Of a stretch of 5,263 bases of DNA, positions 1-5,263 are shown piece by piece. Under the pieces are notes generated by a model. That model worked only from the letters and a program-made list of their open reading frames with translations. It ran no database searches and was not told where the DNA came from. This DNA comes from Verrucomicrobiota bacterium (GTDB taxonomy: Bacteria > Verrucomicrobiota > Verrucomicrobiia > Opitutales > Opitutaceae), in assembly GCA_003694825.1 (NCBI GenBank), contig RFJS01000129.1, positions 1-5,263 of the forward strand. The letters run 5' to 3'. Numbering within the stretch: the first letter of the stretch is position 1; every line of letters begins with the position of its first letter. A program made the translations under genes and the position numbers.

Positions 1-52
1 ACGGAATCAAGCCATCTGCCTCTCCTCGCGCCGCGATCAGGGCAAACCTCAT
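1..52 (-). CDS. Possible 5' end of an unidentified gene running off the left edge
   Basis: On the minus strand an ATG at 52-50 opens a frame that stays open to the window edge and reads MRFALIAARGEADGLIP. The same frame has an earlier ATG at 91-89, and an in-frame TAG lies a little further upstream. Third positions from the earlier ATG are mostly G or C, with G in excess, as in the minus-strand methyltransferase at the other end of the window. I do not recognise the protein, and too little is visible to assign a function. A competing reading is that plus-strand frame 1, open from the edge to a TGA at 136-138 and ending PPKKR, is the tail of a gene arriving from the left. That tail is Pro/Ser/Thr-rich with weaker third-position bias. 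Only the sequence to the left can decide. Confidence 0.25.
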   Translation of the reverse strand, partial: MRFALIAARGEADGLIP

Positions 53-340
53 GCCGACAACCGGCGTCCACCCGCGCCGCACCGCCATCGAACCGTTCAA
101 CGTCGCCTACGCCGAATGCGCCCCCCAAAAAACGGTGAGTCTCTCCCAACCTGATGGCGCGTCGCCCCCTCACGATCCCCCGGGAGGCAAGCGCGCTCAG
201 GGCCAGACCGCCTGCGCACGTTTCTGCCAAACCGCCTCGCTCATGTCGCCTCATTCACTTCCGCTCCCCACGCACATGCCCCGTCTCGGGATACTTGCTG
301 CATCCTCAGGTTTTCCATTCTCCACCGCAGCCCTCAAAGG
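53..340. other. Stretch without an identifiable gene
   Basis: This C-rich stretch precedes the 3' end of the minus-strand tRNA-Phe. Plus-strand frames are open across it, one of them running from 51 straight through the tRNA to 479. That passage through an RNA gene, together with the lack of any family resemblance, argues that these are chance open frames of GC-rich DNA. I see no hairpin followed by a T-run after the tRNA, no recognisable promoter and no repeat. It probably holds the tRNA-Phe trailer and, if a minus-strand gene begins at 52 or 91, that gene's leader. Confidence 0.4.
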
Positions 341-416
<76 letters not shown>

Positions 417-683
417 GAGAGCGACATCAGGGCCCGTCCACAAGGATCGAAACCCCGTCCCGAAAGGGAAGCCGGGTAACTACGGACGGTTCCGAAAAAC
501 GGGCAAGAGAAAACTCTCGGAAAACGCGAACAAATCCCGCCAGCTCCCAAAATCCGCCCCGCCAACATGCCGGCCCGCTTTCCATGCTTGCCGCAGGCAT
601 CCGACTCTCTCCACGAACAACGAGAGCGTTTCGCCTCTGATTTTCCTTCCTCGCGGTCCACTGACCTGAACGATTGCCGACAC

Positions 684-3194
684 ATGCCACCGTCTTCGAA
701 TCCCCAGCCCCTCCCCCTTGCCTCGGCCGCCGACTGGAGCTTTCGCGACGCCACCCGCCGCAGCCGCTGGCGTCCGGCGGTGGTCCCCGGTTGCGTGCAT
801 CGCGACCTTCTGCGCCACGGGCTCATCCCCGATCCGTTTTTCGGGACCAACGAACTGGATCTCCAGTGGATCGGCCATCACGACTGGGAGTATCGCGCCG
901 ACTTCACCATCCCCGCCGATCTCCTCGCTCACGAGGTGATCGAACTCGTGGCGGATGGCCTCGATACCGTGGCCCACGTCGAACTCAACGGGAAGCGCGT
1001 TGGCGCCACCGACAACATGTTCGTCGGGCACCGCTGGAACGTGAAACCCCTGCTGCGCGCCGGCCGTAACCGGCTTCTCGTGCGCTTCGCATCCGCCGAG
1101 AAGTGGGTCGCCACCCATCGGCTCGAACACACGCCCCGCGAATTCAACGATCCGGTCGGCGGCTGCACCCGTTTGCGCAAGCAACAGTGCCAGTTCGGCT
1201 GGGATTGGGGCCCCCGGCTCGTGACCGCGGGCATCTGGCGCGATATCCGCCTCGAGGCATGGAATACCGACCGCATCGAGCATGTGCGCATCGCCCAACA
1301 CCACCATGCCGACGGCACGGTCCGGCTCACCTTTACGCCCCTTACGGCGCGCCGCCGGCGCAATCTGCGCGTCGTCGGTGACGTGCGCCTCGACGACACT
1401 CCCGTCGCCGCCGTCGAGAACGGCGAGGCCACGATCGCCGCCCCGCGCCTCTGGTGGCCCAACGGTCACGGAGAACAGCCGCTCTATACCGTCCGCCTCG
1501 AGGTGATCACATCCGACGGCACTTCGATCGGCCGATGGGAACGCCGGATCGGCCTGCGCACACTTCGCCTCGACCGGCATCCCGACACCTGGGGCGAGAG
1601 CTTCCAGTTCGTCCTCAACGGTCGCCCCGCCTTCGCCAAGGGCGCCAACTGGATCCCCGCCCACAGCTTCGTCGCCGGCCTGACCCGTGCCGACTACGCC
1701 CGCGATCTCACCGCTGCCGCCGAAGCGCACATGAACATGATCCGCGTCTGGGGCGGCGGCATCTACGAAAGTGAGGATTTCTACGACCTGTGCGACGAAC
1801 TCGGCCTGCTCGTGTGGCAGGACTTCATGTTCGCCTGCACCCTCTACCCCGCCGACCGCGCCTTCCTCCGGAGCGTCCGCACCGAAGCCATCCAGCAAGT
1901 CCGCCGCCTCGACCATCGCGCCTGTCTGGCACTGTGGTGCGGCAACAACGAGCTGTCCATGGCCAATCCCGCCGAATTGCAAAAGGCGAAGTTGCGCCGT
2001 CAATACGAAGCGATCTTTCACAAACTCCTTCCCGAAGTCGTCGCCGCCGAAAGCACCGGCCGCGACTACTGGCCCTCGTCTCCATGGCATGGCGACTTCG
2101 AGGCGCCCGGCGACGATGAACGCGCCAACGGCATTCGCCGCGGCGACACGCACTTCTGGGGCGTCTGGCACGCTCGCGAACCGGTAAAGAACTACGAGAA
2201 ATGGCCCTTCCGCTTCTGCTCCGAATTCGGCATGCAGAGCTACTCATCGCCTGAAACCAATCGCACCTTCGCACCTCCCGGCGACGACAACGTCTTCGGA
2301 CCGGTCATGGAAAACCACCAGAAAAACCGGGCCGGCAACCAGATCATCCTCGACTACGTCTCCCGCCGCTACCGCTTCCCGAAAGACCAGGACGCCCTCA
2401 TCTACCTTTCGCAGCTCAACCAGGCGATGTGCATGCAGATCGGCGTCGAATACTACCGGCGCAACATGCCGCGTTGTATGGGAGCGTTGTATTGGCAGCT
2501 CAACGACTGCTGGCCTGTCGCCTCGTGGAGCTCGATCGAGTTCACCGGCCGCTGGAAGGCGCTCCACTACCTCGCCCGTCGCTTCTTCGCACCGGCCATC
2601 GTCTCCGCCCACGTCCCCGGCGACGAGACAGTCACCATCGGCAACTACCGCCGGACTTCTGTGCGCGAGGTGCACCTCTACACCGTTTCGGACCTTCCCG
2701 ATGAGACCGGCGCCGTCCTGCGCTGGGACCTTTTTCATCTCGATGGTCGCCGCCTTCGCGGCGGTCGCCGCCGGGTGCGCCTTCGCTACGGCGAGGCGCT
2801 CCAGCAGGTCTCGCTCGATCTCGCCCGCGACATGGCGCGCCATGGCCGCGACAACATCGTGTTGCGCATCGCGCTCGACATCGCCGGCAAGACGATCAGC
2901 GAGGACGGCATACTGCTGACACGTCCGCGCTTCATGCCTCTGCCGAAGGCCCGCACCCGAGTGCGGCTCGAACGCCTCGACCCACGCCGTTACCGGATCA
3001 CGTTCGTCTCGGACGCCTACCAACACCGCTTCGCCTTCGCCGTGTCAGGCATGGACATGCGTGCTTCCGACAACTGGTTCGACCTCTTCCCCCACGAACC
3101 GAAAGTCGTCGATATCCGCCTCCCGCGGCCTCTTGCCGAAGCGCAACTGATGAAACGCCTTACCTGGCGGTCTCTCGTGGACGCATCGGCGTAA
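684..3194 (+). CDS. Beta-mannosidase, glycoside hydrolase family 2
   Basis: This 836-residue enzyme should release non-reducing-end beta-D-mannose from manno-oligosaccharides by the retaining mechanism of family GH2. The N-terminal jelly-roll domain (about residues 10-190) carries the beta-mannosidase hallmark VPGCVHRDLL...GLIPDPFFGTNELDLQWIG, then QFGWDWGPRL near 170-180. An Ig-like domain follows (about 193-290). The TIM barrel (about 295-630) contains RVWGGGIYE, WQDFMFAC, the acid/base glutamate in WCGNNE (E423) and the nucleophile in FCSEFGMQS (E514). C-terminal beta-sandwich sequence completes a normal family length. No signal peptide is visible, so it is probably cytoplasmic and acts on imported oligosaccharides. 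The frame has an earlier ATG at 567, but those 39 residues precede the conserved start of the fold, show weaker third-position GC, and resemble no family member; I chose 684. No Shine-Dalgarno sequence or clear promoter is seen before either start. No transporter or other glycosidase gene is linked. The family call is firm; the exact substrate is inferred. Confidence 0.94.
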   Translation: MPPSSNPQPLPLASAADWSFRDATRRSRWRPAVVPGCVHRDLLRHGLIPDPFFGTNELDLQWIGHHDWEYRADFTIPADLLAHEVIELVADGLDTVAHVELNGKRVGATDNMFVGHRWNVKPLLRAGRNRLLVRFASAEKWVATHRLEHTPREFNDPVGGCTRLRKQQCQFGWDWGPRLVTAGIWRDIRLEAWNTDRIEHVRIAQHHHADGTVRLTFTPLTARRRRNLRVVGDVRLDDTPVAAVENGEATIAAPRLWWPNGHGEQPLYTVRLEVITSDGTSIGRWERRIGLRTLRLDRHPDTWGESFQFVLNGRPAFAKGANWIPAHSFVAGLTRADYARDLTAAAEAHMNMIRVWGGGIYESEDFYDLCDELGLLVWQDFMFACTLYPADRAFLRSVRTEAIQQVRRLDHRACLALWCGNNELSMANPAELQKAKLRRQYEAIFHKLLPEVVAAESTGRDYWPSSPWHGDFEAPGDDERANGIRRGDTHFWGVWHAREPVKNYEKWPFRFCSEFGMQSYSSPETNRTFAPPGDDNVFGPVMENHQKNRAGNQIILDYVSRRYRFPKDQDALIYLSQLNQAMCMQIGVEYYRRNMPRCMGALYWQLNDCWPVASWSSIEFTGRWKALHYLARRFFAPAIVSAHVPGDETVTIGNYRRTSVREVHLYTVSDLPDETGAVLRWDLFHLDGRRLRGGRRRVRLRYGEALQQVSLDLARDMARHGRDNIVLRIALDIAGKTISEDGILLTRPRFMPLPKARTRVRLERLDPRRYRITFVSDAYQHRFAFAVSGMDMRASDNWFDLFPHEPKVVDIRLPRPLAEAQLMKRLTWRSLVDASA

Positions 3195-3212
3195 CCCACG
3201 CGGATCATATCT

Positions 3213-3275
3213 GAACGGTTCTCGGGACTCGCGTTTGCCCGGACACACTCCTGGCCGGGAAAAACGGAACCGTTC
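3213..3275. terminator. Interrupted dyad between convergent beta-mannosidase and tRNA-Ser genes
   Basis: An exact 9-bp inverted repeat, GAACGGTTC at 3213-3221 and GAACCGTTC at 3267-3275, encloses an inner stem. The inner stem pairs CGTTT (3232-3236) with AAACG (3262-3266), then CCCGG (3238-3242) with CCGGG (3255-3259), around a 12-nt loop, with a small internal loop between the two helices. The structure starts 18 bp after the mannosidase stop codon and lies about 100 bp beyond the 3' end of the minus-strand tRNA-Ser. That position suits a two-way terminator or a stabilising 3' structure. Neither side has a T-run, so a classical intrinsic terminator is doubtful. The role is inferred from position and pairing only. 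Confidence 0.4.
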
Positions 3276-3374
3276 TCTGCCTCATCCCCCGATGCGCACG
3301 CGCCTGTCTACCTTCACCACTGGACAACGTCCCGCAGACCTTCGTTTCAACGGTCTCTCGGCGGGGAAAAAGAC

Positions 3375-3465
<91 letters not shown>

Positions 3466-3484
3466 GAGCCAATCGATGGCCGGA

Positions 3485-3512
3485 AAAATGCAAGTGAGTC
3501 GGCCTCTGACAA
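3485..3512 (-). promoter_or_regulatory. Candidate promoter of tRNA-Ser
   Basis: On the minus strand TTGTCA (3512-3507) matches five of six bases of a sigma-70 -35 box. A 16-bp spacer leads to CATTTT (3490-3485), a poor -10 match of three in six. Transcription starting about seven bases later would leave a leader of roughly 13 nt before the tRNA, a normal arrangement. The -35 box and the spacing to the tRNA support the call; the weak -10 box counts against it. Confidence 0.35.
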
Positions 3513-3592
3513 GGGCAAAAATAACTTCGGCACCGCATCTGCCGGCCTCGGTCACGACGGGCGCCTCCCCGCGAAAACAACGGCCGGTCGAA

Positions 3593-3607
3593 CGGGGCCG
3601 CGCCCCG
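3593..3607. other. GC hairpin ahead of the coiled-coil protein gene
   Basis: CGGGGC (3593-3598) pairs completely with GCCCCG (3602-3607) around a 3-nt loop. Flanking GGCCGG (3582-3587) could instead pair with CCGGCC (3605-3610), so two folds compete. The hairpin sits 51 bp before the ATG at 3659 and would lie in the mRNA leader if transcription starts upstream. With no T-run after it, an attenuator is not supported. Chance pairing in very GC-rich DNA is a real alternative. Confidence 0.25.
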
Positions 3608-3658
3608 GCCACCGCTTTACCGTTGCCGCGCCCGCAAGGGCACTACACATTTACCCGT

Positions 3659-4324
3659 ATGAACCGGACTGTCTGGATCGTGGTCGCCATCGTCGCCGTC
3701 ATTGCGGCGGCTGTTTTGGGCATTCAATTCAAGAAGGCCTCCGACGCGCGGCGCGCCGAGATGCAGCGGGCCGCCGAACTCGAGAAACAGCTCGAAACCG
3801 CCAGGGCCGCCGAGCGCGAAGCCCAGACCAAGGCCGACCAGGAAGCCGAAGCGCGCCGCCTCTTCATGCTTCAAGCCCAGCGCGAAGCCGAGGCCGAGGC
3901 GCGCCGCCTCGCGCAGGCCCAGGCCGAGATGGAAGAACAGGAAAAGGCCCGCCGTGCGGCCGAAGCCGCGGCCGCGGCCGCCGCCGCCGAAGCCGAACGC
4001 ATCCGCCAGGAACGCGAAAAGCTCGCGGCCGAAGCCCAACGCCTCGCCGAACTCCGCGAAAAGGAACGTGCCGAAGCCGAGCGCAAACTCGCCGAAGCCA
4101 GGGCCGCCCTGCAGGCAGCCCTCGAGGAGAAAGAGCGCGAAATCGCCCGCCAGGCAGCGCTCATCGCGTCGTATAACAAGCGGCTCAATCGCGTCGAAAA
4201 GCCCGAGGTCTCCGCGACCGCGGACACCCCGGCGCCGGAAAAGGCATATCGGCCACGCATCATCATGCCGCCCGACTTCAAGCGCTCGAGCCACTTGCGC
4301 GTGCTTTTGCCCTCGGAGAACTGA
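3659..4324 (+). CDS. Membrane-anchored Ala/Glu-rich coiled-coil protein of unknown function
   Basis: I do not recognise a family for this 221-residue protein. One hydrophobic segment at residues 5-22 (VWIVVAIVAVIAAAVLGI) follows a very short N-terminus with one Arg, and is followed by FKKASDARR. This suits a single-pass or uncleaved signal anchor; topology cannot be settled by charge alone. Residues about 27-180 are a nearly uninterrupted charged helix rich in Ala, Glu, Arg and Gln, with a run of alanines at 103-110, and should form a long coiled coil. The tail (181-221) is Pro-rich and then basic, ending RPRIIMPPDFKRSSHLRVLLPSEN. The composition resembles the helical stalk of TolA-type proteins, but that similarity is low-complexity and is no proof of relationship. 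The frame extends back to an ATG at 3476, but the extra 61 residues are unlike the rest and place the hydrophobic segment internally, so I chose 3659. It is transcribed alone, between tRNA-Ser (divergent) and the methyltransferase (convergent). Confidence 0.75.
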   Translation: MNRTVWIVVAIVAVIAAAVLGIQFKKASDARRAEMQRAAELEKQLETARAAEREAQTKADQEAEARRLFMLQAQREAEAEARRLAQAQAEMEEQEKARRAAEAAAAAAAAEAERIRQEREKLAAEAQRLAELREKERAEAERKLAEARAALQAALEEKEREIARQAALIASYNKRLNRVEKPEVSATADTPAPEKAYRPRIIMPPDFKRSSHLRVLLPSEN

Positions 4325-4333
4325 TCTCCCCGT

Positions 4334-4376
4334 CCGGGCTCTCCCGGCCTGCCCCCTTCCCCTCCGGCGGACGCCG
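4334..4376. terminator. Short GC hairpins between convergent genes
   Basis: The 53-bp gap between the stop codons of the coiled-coil gene and the methyltransferase gene holds CCGGG (4334-4338) pairing with CCCGG (4343-4347) across a CTCT loop. It also holds a tight dyad, CGGCG (4365-4369) with CGCCG (4372-4376). Their place between convergent genes suits termination from both sides. Neither is followed by a T-run, and the stems are only 5 bp, so this is a weak positional inference. Confidence 0.3.
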
Positions 4377-4377
4377 C

Positions 4378-5103
4378 TCACCGCCGCCGGGCGAGCCAGA
4401 ACAGGCATTCGTCGGCGAATTCCCGCACGCTTTGCGATTCGTTCGCCAACCGGTGCCGGGGGTGATCTTCGAGATAGACCCACCCGGTGTTCTCCAGGTC
4501 ATCGAGCACCTCGCGGCGGGTGGGAATATGCATAAAAATCCGTCCCTCCGCACGTTCGATGACGCGATCCAACCCTTCGGCTTCGTCGGCATCCGGCCAC
4601 GACTCGTCCGGCCGTCGATCCCGGCTTCGCGTGCGCTCAAAGTCGTGAGTCGTGAAAACCAGATGCCCACCCCGCCGCGTCACCCGGGCGAGCTCCCGCA
4701 ACGCCGCGCGGCGATTCTCGCGTCCGGGAATCTGCATCAGTCCGTTGAACGCGAACACGACGCCGTCGAAGCTCCCGTCCTCGAAGCGCAGCGATCGCGC
4801 ATCGCCCGCCTCGAAAGCCACCGCCGCCCCCAACGCGTCCGCATTGAGCCGGGCCTGTTCCACCAGCGGCTCGCAAAAGTCCACCCCGACGACCTCCTCG
4901 AAGCCGAGCTGCCACAGCCCCAGCGCCACCCGACCCGCTCCGCAGCCGACATCCAGCAGGCGGTCCCCGGGGGAAAACACCGCACTCAGCACAACCCGCT
5001 CAGATACCCACAAGCCCACCGTCCTCGCCGCCCGGTCATAGTGCGCGACCGCGACCGGATCGGAAAACCAGCGCCGCACCGTCTCCCCATCAACCGATCT
5101 CAT
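4378..5103 (-). CDS. Class I SAM-dependent methyltransferase, substrate unknown
   Basis: The protein has the Rossmann-like methyltransferase fold of the Methyltransf_11/25 type. Counting from the chosen start (241 residues): motif I, LLDVGCGAGRVALGL, at about 49-63; the acidic residue that binds the ribose hydroxyls in VVGVDF (D75); GDARSL at 100-105 for the adenine; SFDGVVFAFNGLMQI at 111-125; and VTRRGGHLVFTTH at 141-153. The C-terminal part (MHIPTRREVLDDLENTGW and SVREFADECLFWLARR) probably forms the substrate region, but gives no clue to the substrate. No signal peptide or membrane segment is present, so it is cytoplasmic. An earlier in-frame ATG at 5133 would add ten residues ([10 protein letters not shown]). 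Apart from the ATG itself, all ten of those codons end in A or T, in a gene otherwise rich in G or C at third positions, and they overlap the likely rplU promoter; I prefer 5103. The gene converges on the coiled-coil gene and is divergent from rplU. It could act on a small molecule or a protein. Confidence 0.88.
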   Translation of the reverse strand: MRSVDGETVRRWFSDPVAVAHYDRAARTVGLWVSERVVLSAVFSPGDRLLDVGCGAGRVALGLWQLGFEEVVGVDFCEPLVEQARLNADALGAAVAFEAGDARSLRFEDGSFDGVVFAFNGLMQIPGRENRRAALRELARVTRRGGHLVFTTHDFERTRSRDRRPDESWPDADEAEGLDRVIERAEGRIFMHIPTRREVLDDLENTGWVYLEDHPRHRLANESQSVREFADECLFWLARRR

Positions 5104-5121
5104 TTCACCTGAAAAAGCAGC

Positions 5122-5150
5122 TTGATTTCCCATATGCGCGACGAATTAAT
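5122..5150 (+). promoter_or_regulatory. Candidate promoter of rplU
   Basis: TTGATT (5122-5127, four of six matches to TTGACA) and ATTAAT (5145-5150, four of six to TATAAT) are separated by 17 bp, the optimal sigma-70 spacing. The stretch 5101-5170 is markedly AT-rich compared with everything around it. Transcription would start near 5157, leaving a short leader before the rplU start at 5170. This would also rule out the earlier in-frame ATGs at 5134 and 5149 as rplU starts. The promoter is inferred from sequence alone. Confidence 0.4.
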
Positions 5151-5169
5151 GACCGTTTTTCCATTTCCA

Positions 5170-5263
5170 ATGAAAGCGACGATCAAAACACAAGGGAAGC
5201 AATTCACCGTCAGCGAGGGCGACGTCCTCGTCGTCGATCGTTTCCCGAAAACCGAACCGGGCT
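5170..5263 (+). CDS. rplU: 50S ribosomal protein L21, N-terminal part
   Basis: The first 31 codons read [12 protein letters not shown], then [19 protein letters not shown], and match the start of bacterial ribosomal protein L21: the K-T-x-G-K-Q-[FY]-x-V-x-x-G-D core followed by an acidic stretch. L21 binds 23S rRNA in the large ribosomal subunit. The window ends inside the gene; the family is usually about 100 residues, so roughly two thirds is missing. ATGs at 5134 and 5149 are in frame, but would add residues absent from the family, so 5170 is chosen. No Shine-Dalgarno sequence precedes it. In most bacteria rplU is followed by rpmA (L27), expected just beyond the right edge. Confidence 0.88.
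   Translation, partial: MKATIKTQGKQFTVSEGDVLVVDRFPKTEPG

Noticed and set aside
458..469. TCCC-GAAA-GGGA hairpin upstream of tRNA-Phe
   Set aside because: The 4-bp stem has a stable GNRA loop but no T-run, no conserved context and no sign that it belongs to an RNA gene.
607..626. CTCTC/GAGAG dyad with a 10-nt spacer upstream of the beta-mannosidase start, considered as an operator
   Set aside because: The arms are only 5 bp of simple sequence, no regulator gene is nearby, and no promoter is visible to position it against.
480..2171. Minus-strand open frame of 563 codons opposite the beta-mannosidase gene
   Set aside because: It lies almost wholly opposite a gene with clear GH2 catalytic motifs. 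Its product shows no recognisable domain and has the Ala/Gly/Val/Glu-rich make-up expected from reading GC-rich codons antisense. Third-position bias in the mannosidase readily keeps such frames open.
3617..4483. Minus-strand open frame of 288 codons, rich in Gly, Phe and Leu, opposite the coiled-coil gene
   Set aside because: It is the antisense of repetitive GAA, GCC and CGC codons, which yields FGL/GFG-like runs. No motif, start context or neighbour supports it.

Overview
The window is GC-rich chromosomal DNA from a bacterium, probably of the Verrucomicrobiota (Opitutales-like). This placement is an inference. It rests on the N-terminus of the ribosomal protein L21 gene at the right edge ([12 protein letters not shown]), the lack of clear Shine-Dalgarno sequences before the genes, and strongly GC-biased third codon positions. 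No mobile element, CRISPR array or phage gene is visible. The content looks like ordinary core and housekeeping chromosome, not an island.

Layout from left to right. Positions 1-340 hold no gene I can identify with confidence; a minus-strand gene may begin there and run off the left edge. A minus-strand tRNA-Phe(GAA) lies at 341-416. A plus-strand family GH2 beta-mannosidase occupies 684-3194, with both catalytic glutamates intact. It converges on a minus-strand tRNA-Ser(GCU) at 3375-3465, and a long interrupted dyad between them (3213-3275) may act as a two-way terminator. Divergent from tRNA-Ser is a plus-strand gene (3659-4324) for a small membrane-anchored, Ala/Glu/Arg-rich coiled-coil protein of unknown function. 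It converges, across 53 bp containing two short GC hairpins, on a minus-strand class I SAM-dependent methyltransferase (4378-5103). The methyltransferase is divergent from rplU (L21), which begins at 5170 and is cut by the window end.

The genes do not form one operon. Every gene or RNA adjoins a neighbour on the opposite strand, so each is probably transcribed alone, apart from rplU, which normally leads an operon with rpmA (L27) to the right. The mannosidase would finish the breakdown of imported beta-mannosides. The two tRNAs and L21 serve translation. The coiled-coil protein and the methyltransferase have no assignable partner here. I found no convincing new system. The items most worth a second look are the coiled-coil protein, the interrupted dyad after the mannosidase gene, and the AT-rich divergent promoter region between the methyltransferase and rplU, which also argues for a later methyltransferase start.
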